A stretch of DNA of 64,000 nt from Halostella limicola (GTDB lineage: Archaea; Halobacteriota; Halobacteria; Halobacteriales; Natronoarchaeaceae), in NCBI RefSeq assembly GCF_003675875.1, contig NZ_RCDI01000001.1, positions 62,001-126,000 of the forward strand, in the 5' to 3' direction. Below, one piece after another: positions 18,538-27,167 of this stretch. Every line of letters starts with the position of its first letter. Within the stretch, counting starts at the first letter, position 1. Both the position numbers and the translations under genes were made by a program. The notes under the pieces are model-generated. The model ran no database searches and was not told where the DNA came from. It saw only the letters and a list, made by a program, of their open reading frames with translations.

Positions 18538-20796
18538 TCAGGCCGTCCGACCCCGGGCGCGCCGCGGCAGCGTGACCACCCAGAGGATCCCGAGCCCGAG
18601 CAGGTAGACCAGAGCGACGGGGATGGCGACGATGAACATCGTGAGCACGCCGGAGGGGGTGAGCACGCCGGCGAGCGCGAAGATGAGGATGGTGACGATC
18701 CGCCAGCGCTCGTACATCGACTCGAAGGAGACGATGCCGCCGTAGTGGAACATGAGCTGGCTGACGAGGATGTCGCCGAGGATGCCGATCCCCGCCGTGG
18801 TGAGGAAGATGAGCCAGAAGAAGTTCTTCAGGCGGTAGGAGATGATCATGCCGGCCTGCTGGGCGTCGGCGACGAGATACGAGATGATCGTCGGTGCGAC
18901 CCAGAGGTAGCCGACCGCGCTCCCGCCGACGACACCGGCGAGGATGGCGACGCCCCAGAGGCCGAACACGCGGCGGTCGCCGCTGACGAATCCGCGCTCT
19001 GCCGCGGCGGGCCAGGCGTAGTACGCGACCATCGGGAGGACGGCGATCGCGCCGAGGATGGTGCTGACCTTCACCTCGAAGATGAGCGCCTCGACCGGGT
19101 GCATCGCGATGACGGGGTTCTGGACCTCGCCGATGACCTCGGGCGGCATCTTCCGGAGGAAGTCCTCCCGAATCTGGCCGATGCCGCCGCGGTAGAGCCA
19201 GAGGAAGGAGCCGGCGAGCACGGCCATGAACACCGCGACGATGCGGAACATCTTCGACGTGAGGCTCTCCAGGATGAACCGGATGTCGTAGAAGTAGCCG
19301 CCGATGTCCTCCTCGGTCGTCTCGTCCTCGGTGAACGCGTCGACCATGCCGGCGGTGGTGCTGGTGACGGGGTCGTCCTCGGGCGTCTCGCCGCCGGCCG
19401 GCGTAGCGACCTCCTCGGCCTCGGCGCCGTCCTCCTCGGCCTCGGCCTTCGCGTCGACCTCGTCGAACCGGTCGAGGATCGCCTCGGCCTTGTCCGGCTC
19501 GTCGGCGTCCATCGCCTCGCGGGCGCGGGCCAGCGCCTCGTCCTCGGTCATCGCGGCGAACACCTCGTCGGGCGCGGCGCGGACGCCGTCGGCGTCGAGG
19601 GGGCCGAGGTCGATCTCGGCGGGGTCCGGCGCGCCGGAGACGGGGTCGACCCGCGGCGCGACGGGCTGGCGGAGCACCCTGACGGTGTAGGCGAGCACGA
19701 GGAGGAGGGCGACGATCACGCCCACCTCGACGGCGACGAGTAGCTGGTCGAGGATCCCGGTTGGCGCCGTCAGCGGCCGCGTCGTCACGCTCTCCGGCCC
19801 GAACGGTATCAGCGGGAGGAGCGACTCGTTGAGCACCGGCACGACGGAGCGCTCGACGGCCGGCAAGATCTCCCGGTTCGCGTAGCCGACGCCCCCGCCG
19901 CGGACCGCTGCGAGCGTGCCGACGACCGTCGCGGCGGCGATGCCGACCAACGCGGCGACGGAGCGGCCCATCGACCCCTCCTCGACGGCGTCGGGGGCCG
20001 CGCCGATCCGGCGGGCGTTCGTCACGATCTTCGCGAGGCCGAGGCTGAGGACGTAGAGGACGATGAGCGGCGCCGCCCACATTATCTGGGTGAAGGGGTC
20101 GGGCGGGGAAAACAGCGCGCCGAACGCGAAGATGCCGAGGATCGCGTACCGCCACTTGTCGCGGAACGTCTCGTACGGGACGATCTCGGCGTACGAGAGG
20201 ACGCTCATCGCGAGCGGGAGCTGCGCGGCGAGCCCGAACGACGCGGTCAGCAGGAGCAGGAACTGCGTGTAGAGGACGATCCCGTAGCTGGGTTTGATCT
20301 CCGCGCGGACGGCGTTGACCGCGAGGAACTCGAACATGAACGGGAAGAAGACGGCGTAGGCGTACACGACGCCGCCGGCGAACAGGAGCAGGGAGAGGGT
20401 GATGAAGCCGGCGACGCGGGCGCGGGTGACCGGGACGACGGAGTCGTACCCGCGCTCGGCCAGCGCGTCCCGGGAGTAGTACAGCAGGAACGGGATCGCG
20501 AGCAGGACGCCGACGAGCAGGCCGATCTTCACCTGCAACAGGATCACGTCGAACGGCGTCCGGACGATGAAGTCCACCTGCCCGTCGGCGACCGTGCCGC
20601 CGAGCTGCGAGGTGGTGTTCGACTGGAGGAAGTCCCAGACGAACGTCCGCAGGGCGTAGATAGTGCCGACCAGACCGATGACGAACACCATGAACACCTT
20701 CTGGAGGTGCGACTGCGCGGACGACAGCACGGCGCCGATCGTCTCGCGACCGGAGTTGACGGCGCGGGCGGTGTCCTCGTCGATGGCCGAACTCAT
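18538..20796 (-). CDS. Tandem twin-arginine translocase TatC (TatCt-type)
   Basis: 752 residues, about three times a normal TatC. It contains two TatC domains: the first at about 25-270 (SHLQKVFMVFVIGLVGTIYA, later FFPFMFEFLAVNAV), the second at about 470-745 (DIRFILESLTSKMFRIVAVF, later GSAVGYLWVAPTIISYLVAD). Between them are two or three extra transmembrane segments and an acidic Glu/Ala-rich loop of about 120 residues. This fusion is known only from haloarchaea, where most secreted proteins use the Tat pathway. It binds folded Tat substrates at the membrane. It is divergent from the single-domain tatC, and each gene has its own TATA element in the 101-bp gap. Confidence 0.93.
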   Translation of the reverse strand: MSSAIDEDTARAVNSGRETIGAVLSSAQSHLQKVFMVFVIGLVGTIYALRTFVWDFLQSNTTSQLGGTVADGQVDFIVRTPFDVILLQVKIGLLVGVLLAIPFLLYYSRDALAERGYDSVVPVTRARVAGFITLSLLLFAGGVVYAYAVFFPFMFEFLAVNAVRAEIKPSYGIVLYTQFLLLLTASFGLAAQLPLAMSVLSYAEIVPYETFRDKWRYAILGIFAFGALFSPPDPFTQIMWAAPLIVLYVLSLGLAKIVTNARRIGAAPDAVEEGSMGRSVAALVGIAAATVVGTLAAVRGGGVGYANREILPAVERSVVPVLNESLLPLIPFGPESVTTRPLTAPTGILDQLLVAVEVGVIVALLLVLAYTVRVLRQPVAPRVDPVSGAPDPAEIDLGPLDADGVRAAPDEVFAAMTEDEALARAREAMDADEPDKAEAILDRFDEVDAKAEAEEDGAEAEEVATPAGGETPEDDPVTSTTAGMVDAFTEDETTEEDIGGYFYDIRFILESLTSKMFRIVAVFMAVLAGSFLWLYRGGIGQIREDFLRKMPPEVIGEVQNPVIAMHPVEALIFEVKVSTILGAIAVLPMVAYYAWPAAAERGFVSGDRRVFGLWGVAILAGVVGGSAVGYLWVAPTIISYLVADAQQAGMIISYRLKNFFWLIFLTTAGIGILGDILVSQLMFHYGGIVSFESMYERWRIVTILIFALAGVLTPSGVLTMFIVAIPVALVYLLGLGILWVVTLPRRARGRTA

Positions 20797-20823
20797 TAGT
20801 CGTCGGGGGATTACCGGGACGCG

Positions 20824-20873
20824 GTTATCAATCTTCTTCTCTGCCCGTGAACGGTAAGAAAAGGCCTATAAGA
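20824..20873. promoter_or_regulatory. Back-to-back promoters of the two tatC genes
   Basis: On the minus strand GATTGATAACC (20824-20834) lies about 28 bp before the tandem tatC. On the plus strand CCTATAAGA (20865-20873) lies about 30 bp before the single tatC. Both genes are therefore probably leaderless and could be co-regulated. Confidence 0.55.
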
Positions 20874-20897
20874 CGCCGCGCGCCTACCTTCTGACGA

Positions 20898-21932
20898 ATG
20901 CCGGACGAGTCGGAGGACGATTCTGGGCTGACGAAAAACGACCCCGACGAGACGTGGGAGTCACCGGAGCCGGAGCCGCAGGAGGTGCCCGACCACGAGG
21001 CTCCCGCGACGGAGGACCGCCCGGACGAGTCGCTCCAGCCGCCCACCGCCGAGACGAGAACGGGTGACGCGCCCGTCGACCCGGCCGACGACGTCGACGG
21101 GACGACCCCGCCGGGCGCGTCGACCCCGCCGGGAGCGCCGGCCCACGGCGGCGGCGAGACCGGCGTCGACGACGACGAGGAGTGGACGGAGCCGCCGGAC
21201 GACGAGGAGCTCCCGCTCGCCGTCCACATCGAGGAGATGGTCAAGCGCCTCGCCGTCGTCGCCTTCGTCGCCGCCATCGTCACCTCCGCCGCCTTCCCCT
21301 TCGCGCAGGACTTCATCACCACCATCTGGTACAACGTCCACCCGGGGACGGTCGCCGAGTGCCCGGGCGCACAGCAGTGCGCGCCGCCGCACGTGTACGG
21401 CCCGCTCGAACTGAAGCTGGCCGAGCTGAAACTCGCCAGCCTCGCCGGGGTCGTCCTCGCGCTCCCCGTGTTCGTCTACGAGACGTACCTGTTCATGCGG
21501 CCGGGGCTGTACCCGCAGGAGCGCCGGTACTACCTCGCGGCCGTGCCGACGAGCCTCGTCCTCGCCATCGTCGGCGTCTCCTTCGCGTACTTCCTGATCC
21601 TCCCCGCGCTGTTCACGTACTTCCTCTACTACTCCGAGCAGACCGCGGACATCGCGTTCGCGCTCCAGGACACGTTCAACCTGATCCTCATGATGATGGG
21701 GACGCTGGCAGTCGTCTTCCAGATCCCGCTTTTCATCATGCTCGCCATCATGATGGGGATCACGACGCGGCGGTGGCTCGCGGCCCGCCGCCTCTACTTC
21801 TGGGGCGCCTTCCTCGGCATCGCGTTCCTGTTCAGCCCCGACCCCACCGGGATGGCGCCCATCATGGTCGCCGGGACGATGGTCGTCCTGTTCGAGGGGA
21901 CGCTCCTGTTGCTGCGCTGGGTCGGGCGCTGA
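20898..21932 (+). CDS. tatC: Twin-arginine translocase TatC (TatCo-type)
   Basis: 344 residues. The first 105 or so residues are an acidic, Pro/Thr-rich cytoplasmic extension. The TatC core follows with six helices, including the family start LPLAVHIEEMVKRLAVVAFV, the periplasmic loop and PVFVYETYLFMRPGLYPQER. The two cysteines in the first outer loop (ECPGAQQC) could form a disulfide. TatC recognises the twin-arginine signal and recruits TatA, which is not in this window. Convergent neighbours are absent; about 300 bp separate it from nasA. Confidence 0.93.
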   Translation: MPDESEDDSGLTKNDPDETWESPEPEPQEVPDHEAPATEDRPDESLQPPTAETRTGDAPVDPADDVDGTTPPGASTPPGAPAHGGGETGVDDDEEWTEPPDDEELPLAVHIEEMVKRLAVVAFVAAIVTSAAFPFAQDFITTIWYNVHPGTVAECPGAQQCAPPHVYGPLELKLAELKLASLAGVVLALPVFVYETYLFMRPGLYPQERRYYLAAVPTSLVLAIVGVSFAYFLILPALFTYFLYYSEQTADIAFALQDTFNLILMMMGTLAVVFQIPLFIMLAIMMGITTRRWLAARRLYFWGAFLGIAFLFSPDPTGMAPIMVAGTMVVLFEGTLLLLRWVGR

Positions 21933-22233
21933 CGGCCCGCCGCCGCAGCGCGTTCGCGCGGTCTCTTCGCGTCGCTTTTCGCTGGACGCCCGTCCACATC
22001 TCCCCGGCTCTGCCGGGCCCTGTCCGTCTAACCGGGTAATATCCCCTTGAACACTGACCGTTCGGCTACCGATCCGCTCGATAACTCGTCGTTCCACAAC
22101 GAACAGCGTTTTAAACTGCTCTATCGTTCGTATTTCCCGCTAAGATGTACTCGTACGTTTCGAGAAATAGACCAGGAGTGATCGCACGGAGAGGGGATCT
22201 CTCTGTTCGGAAGCATACCGGAGGTGGGCGCCG
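21933..22233. other. Intergenic region with terminator-like hairpin and nasA promoter
   Basis: 301 bp. CCCGGC-TCT-GCCGGG (22004-22018) is a short perfect hairpin that may mark the tatC 3' end. GTTC-N6-GAAC (22091-22104) lies directly before the TATA-like GTTTTAAACT (22108-22117), so it is placed as an operator for nasA. The nasA leader would be about 95 nt, longer than for most genes here. No gene is seen. Confidence 0.45.
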
Positions 22234-24336
22234 GTGACCGAGCAGGTGCCGACCACCTGCGTCCGCTGCGCGGTCGGGTGCGGCCACGTCCAGCAGGCCG
22301 TCGACCGGGGCTACGGGCTCGACGTCGTCGGGGGCGACCCCGCCCACCCGGTGAACCGGGGACTCGCCTGCCAGCGCGGGGTCGAGGAGACGGCCGACCC
22401 CGACGCCGAGTGGTTGACCCAGCCGCAGGTCCGGCGCGGCGGCGAACTCGTCGCGACGACGTGGGACGTGGCGCTGTCGGTCGCGAGCGAGGCAATCGCG
22501 GCCGCCGCCGACCGCGACCCGCACTCGGTCGCCGTCCTGGGGAGCGGCCAGCAGACCAACGAGGCCGCGTACGCGCTCGGCAAACTCGCCCGAGGGGGGA
22601 TCGGCACCCGACGCTACGACGCCAACACCACGCTCTGCATGGCGAGCGCGGTGACGGCCTACTACGACGCGTTCGGGAGCGACGCGCCGCCGCCGACGTA
22701 CGACGATATCCCGGCGGCGGAGAGCCACGTGGTCTGGGGCGCGAACCCCGCCGCCGCCCACCCCGTCATGTTCCGCTGGATCGCGGACTCGGCGGACGAG
22801 GCGGGGTCCGAACTGGTCGTCGTCGACCCGGTCGAGAGCGAGACGGCGGAAGTCGCGGACCGCCACGTGAGCCCCGATCCGGGCACCGACCTCGCGCTGG
22901 CCCGGACCGTGCTCGCCCGGATCGTCGAGACCGACCGCGTGGACGAGGCGTTCGTCGACGAGGCGACCGCGGGGTTCGGCGACCTCGCCGCGTCGCTACC
23001 GGACCCCGCCGCGGCCGCGGAGACCGCCGGCGTTCCGCTCGAGACGGTCGACCGCCTCGCCGCGGCGTTCGACCGCGACGCGCTCGTCTACTGGGGGATG
23101 GGCGTCAACCAGAGCGTCCAGGGGACCGCGACGGCCGGCGCGCTGATCGACTGCTGTCTCGCCACGGGCAACCTCGGCCCCGGCTCCGGCCCGTTCTCGC
23201 TCACCGGGCAGGCGAACTCGATGGGGACGCGCGTCTGCTCGTCGAAGGGTACCTGGCCGGGCCACCGCCCGTTCGACGACCCCGAGGCCCGTCAGACCGT
23301 CGCCGACGCCTGGGACGTGCCGGTCGACGCGCTCCCGGACGACCCCGGCCCCGGCCCGGTCGGAGTCGTCGACGCGATGGCCGAGGGGGCCGTCGACGTC
23401 TGCTGGACCGTCGCGACAAACCCCGCCGCCGGGATGCCGGACGGGGGGAAGGCGCGCGACGCGCTCTCGGATGCCTTCCTGATCGTCCAGGACGCCTTCC
23501 GCTCGGAGACGGTCGAGCACGCCGACGTGGTGCTCCCGGCGTCGACGTGGGGCGAGACGGAGGGGACGGTCACGAACATGGAGCGCCGCGTCTCCCGCGT
23601 CCGGGCGGCGACTGAGACGCCGAGCGGGGTCCGGTCGGACCTCGACATCGTCGGCGCGGTGGCCGACCGCGTCGCTCCGGGGCTGCTCGACGGGCCGCCG
23701 ACAGACCCCGAGGCGACCTTCGACGAACTCGCCGCGCTCACCGCCGGCACGCCCGCCGACGTGTCCGGCATCACCTACGACCGTCTGGACGCGGCGGGCG
23801 CGGTCCGCTGGCCTGCACCGGACGCGACGAGCGAAGGTGGCTACCGCTACCGCGACGGCGACGACTGGTCGTTCGAGACGGACTCCGAACGGGCCCGCTT
23901 CTCGACGGGCCGCCACGGCGGCCTCCCCGAACCCCCGGACGACGACTTCCCGCTGACGCTTACCACCGGACGGAAGCCCGACGCGTACAACACCGGCGTC
24001 CGCGCCCGCGCTACCGGCTCGCCGGCGGCAAGACTGAACCCCGCGACGGCGCGGGCGTTCGGCGTGGAGGCGGGCGACGGTGATGGCGAAGGCAGTGACG
24101 CCGACGAACCCCCTGTCACCGTCGCGTCGCGGCGCGGGAGCGTCGAGGCCGCCGTCGAACTCGACGAGGGTGTTCCAGACGGCGTCGTCTGGCTCCCGAT
24201 CCACCACCCCGCTGTGAACGAACTCACCCTACCGGCGACCGACCCGCGCTCCGACGAGCCGAACTTCAAGCAGTGCGCGGTGCGGCTGGAAGCGGGGGAG
24301 CGTGCGGCCTCCCGTGCGGTGAGGGTTCCCGAATGA
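22234..24336 (+). CDS. nasA: Assimilatory nitrate reductase (molybdopterin)
   Basis: 700 residues. Reduces nitrate to nitrite in the cytoplasm using bis-MGD molybdenum and a [4Fe-4S] cluster. Cluster cysteines are Cys9, Cys12, Cys16 and Cys46. The Mo ligand is the Cys in NTTLCMASAV (residue 135), as in Nas/Nap enzymes. Later segments typical of the family include YWGMGVNQSVQGT, TGNLGPGSGPFSLTGQANSM and VLPASTWGETEGTVTNMERR. The C-terminal cofactor domain contains TTGRKPDAYNTG. The start is GTG22234. It is followed by a mobA-like remnant and the nitrite reductase gene on the same strand. Confidence 0.93.
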   Translation: MTEQVPTTCVRCAVGCGHVQQAVDRGYGLDVVGGDPAHPVNRGLACQRGVEETADPDAEWLTQPQVRRGGELVATTWDVALSVASEAIAAAADRDPHSVAVLGSGQQTNEAAYALGKLARGGIGTRRYDANTTLCMASAVTAYYDAFGSDAPPPTYDDIPAAESHVVWGANPAAAHPVMFRWIADSADEAGSELVVVDPVESETAEVADRHVSPDPGTDLALARTVLARIVETDRVDEAFVDEATAGFGDLAASLPDPAAAAETAGVPLETVDRLAAAFDRDALVYWGMGVNQSVQGTATAGALIDCCLATGNLGPGSGPFSLTGQANSMGTRVCSSKGTWPGHRPFDDPEARQTVADAWDVPVDALPDDPGPGPVGVVDAMAEGAVDVCWTVATNPAAGMPDGGKARDALSDAFLIVQDAFRSETVEHADVVLPASTWGETEGTVTNMERRVSRVRAATETPSGVRSDLDIVGAVADRVAPGLLDGPPTDPEATFDELAALTAGTPADVSGITYDRLDAAGAVRWPAPDATSEGGYRYRDGDDWSFETDSERARFSTGRHGGLPEPPDDDFPLTLTTGRKPDAYNTGVRARATGSPAARLNPATARAFGVEAGDGDGEGSDADEPPVTVASRRGSVEAAVELDEGVPDGVVWLPIHHPAVNELTLPATDPRSDEPNFKQCAVRLEAGERAASRAVRVPE

Positions 24337-24646
24337 CGCGCGACCCGGAGCGCGTCGGTGACTGACCTCGTGGGCGTGGTCGTGGCCGGCGGCGTTCCTG
24401 AGCGTCGACACGCCCGCGGCGCTGCGCGCGCTCCGATGCGGGGACACCGACGGGCCGGTCGAGTCGGATTGACGGATCCCCAGATCCCGCCCTCGCGACC
24501 CGCTCTCTTTCGAACGTCCGTCGTCCTAGAACACCATTAAGACGGCTAAACTCCGACCGGCTGTCGTCGCGACGCGGGTTATTTTGGAAATGTTCAACGA
24601 TTAGTACTTTAGTGGATGATAGAGTATATTATATCGTGATTAAACA
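24337..24646. other. Gap with mobA-like remnant and AT-rich nirA promoter region
   Basis: After nasA come about 135 bp holding the remnant described separately, then low-GC sequence from about 24535. It includes TATA-like TATATTATATC (24625-24635), the best candidate core promoter for the nitrite reductase gene. No intact gene is seen. Confidence 0.5.
24358..24471 (+). pseudogene. Probable internal-deletion remnant of a mobA-like (molybdenum cofactor guanylyltransferase) gene
   Basis: Starting at GTG24358 the first frame reads VTDLVGVVVAGG, which resembles the nucleotide-binding N terminus of MobA proteins (VVLAGG). From about 24393 the frame two bases away reads AAFLSVDTPAALRAL and ends ESD-stop at 24471, which resembles the conserved C-terminal NTPEDL region of MobA. 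Head and tail of one family joined out of frame, at the place where some haloarchaeal nas operons carry a MobA-like gene, suggests loss of the middle of the gene. The matches are short, so this is tentative. Confidence 0.4.
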
Positions 24647-24736
24647 ATGAACGAGTCTAAATATAGCAGTGTATTAGACATTTGTCCAGACAGAATGAGC
24701 GGCGGTCGCTCGGGGGTGATCGGCCGTGGCGCATAA
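24647..24736 (+). CDS. Possible leader peptide upstream of nirA
   Basis: A 29-codon frame (MNESKYSSVLDICPDRMSGG at the start) begins at ATG24647 after a TATA-like run at 24625-24635. It terminates TAA at 24734-24736, inside the first codons of the nitrite reductase (GTG24726). The overlap could couple or hinder nirA translation. The first half is AT-rich, unlike normal genes here, so it may be chance. Confidence 0.3.
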   Translation: MNESKYSSVLDICPDRMSGGRSGVIGRGA

Positions 24737-26504
24737 GAAAGAGGAGTGGAAGGAAGGGTGCTACGGCGACGAGGTCCGCGAGAAGATCGAGGAGTTCGCT
24801 GAGCGGGGGTGGGACTCGGTCCCCGAGGACGAGCGCGACAAGTGGTTCTCCAGGTTCAAGTTCTGGGGCGTCTTCCACCAGCGCTCTGGCCAGGAGAGCT
24901 ACTTCATGCTGCGGCTGACCAACTGCGGGGGCGTCCTCGAACCCGACCAGCTACGCGCTATCGGCGAGGTCGCCCGCGACTACGCGACGGGGCCGGCCGA
25001 GAACCCCGAGTGGGGGAACGGCTTCGTCGACTTCACGACCCGCCAGTCGGTCCAGTTGCACTGGCTCAAACTGGAGGACGTGCCGAAAGTGTGGGAGAAG
25101 CTGGAGGCCGTCGGCGTCTCCTCGCGCTCCGCGGGCGGCGACACCATGCGCAACGTCTCCGGCTGTCCCGTCGCCGGCAAGGACGCGAACGAGTACCTGC
25201 CGACGCGCGAGCTGCTCGACGAGATACAGGCGGAGATCCGCGGCGACGACGCCCTCTCGAACATGCCGCGGAAGTTCAACATCAGCGTGACGGGCTGTCG
25301 CGAGGGCTGCGCGCAGGACAGCATCAACGACGTGGCGCTCGAACCCGCGCGGAAGCTGGGTGACGCCGACGAGCGGGGCGAGGAGGTCCGGGGCTTCAAC
25401 GTCCGGGGCGGGGGCGGCCTCGGCGGCCGCGAACCGCGGCGCGCCCGCTCGCTCGACGTCTTCGTCCGTCCGGAGAACGCGAAGGCGGTCGTCCGCGAGT
25501 TCGTCGAGCTGTACCACGAGGAGGGGAACCGCGAGAACCGCTCGAAGAACCGCGCGCGCTTCTTCGTCGACGACTGGGGAACCGACGCCATCCGCGAGGC
25601 CCTCGACGAGCGGACCGACTTCGACCTCGAACGCGCGGGCACGGACCTCCGCGAGGGGTACACGTACAACGCCGGCCGCAAGACCGAGCGCGGCAAGCAC
25701 GACCACGTCGGCGTCCACGAGCAGCGCGACGGCCGGTACTACGTCGGCCTGTGCGTGCCCGTCGGCCGCGTCACCGCCGCAGAGGCGCTCGAACTCGCCG
25801 ATCTGGCCGGCGAGTACGGCTCCGGCGAGGTGCGGCTCACCCGGCGGCAGAACCCGCTTCTCATGGACGTTCCAGAGAGCGAGGTGGAGGCCCTGCTCGC
25901 CGAGCCGCTGCTCGACGACCTGCCGCCCGAGCCGAACGTGTTCGAGCGCGGTGCGGTCGCCTGCACCGGCACGGAGTTCTGCTCGCTCGCGCTCACCGAG
26001 ACGAAGGTCCGCACCGCCGAGATGCTCCGCTGGCTCCGGGACAACGTCGAGATACCCGACGACGTCAGCCAGCTGAAGATCCACTTCTCGGGCTGCACGG
26101 CCGACTGCGGGCAGGCGATGACCGCCGACATCGGCCTGCAGGGGATGCGCGCCCGGAAGGACGGCGAGATGGTCGAGGCGATGGACGTCGGCGTCGGCGG
26201 CGGCGTCGGCGCGGAGCCGTCGTTCATCGAGTGGGTGCGCCAGCGCGTCCCCGCCGACGAGGTGCCCGGCATGATCGCCAACCTCGTCGCCGCGTTCGCC
26301 GCGCTCCGGGAGGACGGGCAGACGTTCCGCGAGTGGGTCGACGCGACGGGCCACGAGACGATCATCGAACTCGCGGAACCGGCGGAGACGGACTACGAGG
26401 ACCCCTGCCTGCACGACGCCAAGCAGTCGTGGTACCCGTTCGCCGACGGCGAGAGCCCCGCGCCGACCGCGCCGGACGGGACGCCGCTCCCGAGCGATGA
26501 CTGA
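24726..26504 (+). CDS. nirA: Ferredoxin-nitrite reductase (siroheme, assimilatory)
   Basis: 592 residues. Six-electron reduction of nitrite to ammonium. The cluster/siroheme signature C-x5-C ... C-x3-C is present as ACTGTEFC and SGCTADCGQ. The two pseudo-repeats of this family are recognisable (RLTNCGGVLEPDQL and VGLCVPVGRVTAAE at their ferredoxin-like half-domains). MRNVSGCPVAGKD and FNISVTGCREGCAQ are typical of NirA/sulfite reductases. The gene's position after nasA favours nitrite over sulfite. The start is GTG24726, about 90 bp after the TATA-like element. It probably receives electrons from ferredoxin. Confidence 0.92.
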   Translation: MAHKKEEWKEGCYGDEVREKIEEFAERGWDSVPEDERDKWFSRFKFWGVFHQRSGQESYFMLRLTNCGGVLEPDQLRAIGEVARDYATGPAENPEWGNGFVDFTTRQSVQLHWLKLEDVPKVWEKLEAVGVSSRSAGGDTMRNVSGCPVAGKDANEYLPTRELLDEIQAEIRGDDALSNMPRKFNISVTGCREGCAQDSINDVALEPARKLGDADERGEEVRGFNVRGGGGLGGREPRRARSLDVFVRPENAKAVVREFVELYHEEGNRENRSKNRARFFVDDWGTDAIREALDERTDFDLERAGTDLREGYTYNAGRKTERGKHDHVGVHEQRDGRYYVGLCVPVGRVTAAEALELADLAGEYGSGEVRLTRRQNPLLMDVPESEVEALLAEPLLDDLPPEPNVFERGAVACTGTEFCSLALTETKVRTAEMLRWLRDNVEIPDDVSQLKIHFSGCTADCGQAMTADIGLQGMRARKDGEMVEAMDVGVGGGVGAEPSFIEWVRQRVPADEVPGMIANLVAAFAALREDGQTFREWVDATGHETIIELAEPAETDYEDPCLHDAKQSWYPFADGESPAPTAPDGTPLPSDD

Positions 26505-26610
26505 GAGCGACGCAGCGGGCGACCGCCACCCGGTGCGGCGACAGCCCGCACCCTGCGACGCCGCGCCGGAGCTGGTCGAGCCGGCGCGGACGCACCACGA
26601 GCGAGACTGA
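26497..26610 (+). CDS. Possible 37-residue protein overlapping the nirA end
   Basis: ATG26497 overlaps the nirA stop by 8 bases and opens a 37-codon frame rich in Arg, His and Pro, with one Cys (RRQPAPCDAAPELVEPAR). GC3 is consistent with coding. The overlap would give translational coupling. I do not recognise a family, and the frame may be spurious. Confidence 0.3.
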   Translation: MTESDAAGDRHPVRRQPAPCDAAPELVEPARTHHERD

Positions 26611-27167
26611 CGGCGGGCTACGTTCGAGCGGCAGGAAGCGACCGACGGGGAAGCGACCGGCGGAAAAGTGATCAGCGGAGAAGCGTCCGGGCGGTAGCGC
26701 GTGAGATACTCGCGAAAAGTGCAGTCGGAGAGCGGGCGGTCCGAGACAGGACGCGTGGTTGGCAACTACGGGTGATTCACGCCTCCGACTCAGCAGGGCA
26801 GTCAGGCACGACGGTACCGGCGAACGTCGTCGGAGATGGGGCACCGCCGCGGTTCGGGGCAGGACGAATCGAGCGCGGCGATCAGCCCGCTCCGACGCCG
26901 CAAGTCGGACAGGCATCCGTCTCTCTCGGGACGCAGCGGCGTTCGCACGGGAGCAGTTTCAGTTCGATTCCGACAGGCGCGTGTTGTGTTCACACATCAC
27001 CTCCGGCAGGTGTACCTTGCAGGAGGACACGTAAATACCTTTCTTAGGAACAGACCATATCTGAGAAGATCCTTGTAATTTCATCCAGTTATCTACCATC
27101 TGCCGCATCGTTAGTAAACCTATTACACAACGATCGAAACATTCGAGTTTCCGGATCGCCTTCGCGA
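26611..27167. other. 557 bp without a confident gene, including a low-GC patch
   Basis: From about 26985 to 27165 the sequence drops to roughly half A+T, unlike its surroundings. On the minus strand an open frame ending at 26959 reads VHLPEVMCEHNTRLSESN. Another frame ending at 26882 reads LLPCERRCVPRETDACPTCG, a zinc-ribbon-like string with no start codon. These may be fragments of one decayed gene or acquired DNA. No transposase or terminal repeats are visible. Confidence 0.4.

Noticed and set aside
20898-21210. Acidic, repetitive N-terminus of the single TatC considered as a separate gene
   Set aside because: The frame is continuous, the TATA precedes ATG20898, and acidic extensions are common in haloarchaeal TatC.
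26882-26985. Zinc-ribbon-like frame on the minus strand after the nitrite reductase
   Set aside because: There is no start codon between the preceding stop and the Cys motif, so it is not called as a gene; kept only as a possible fragment.
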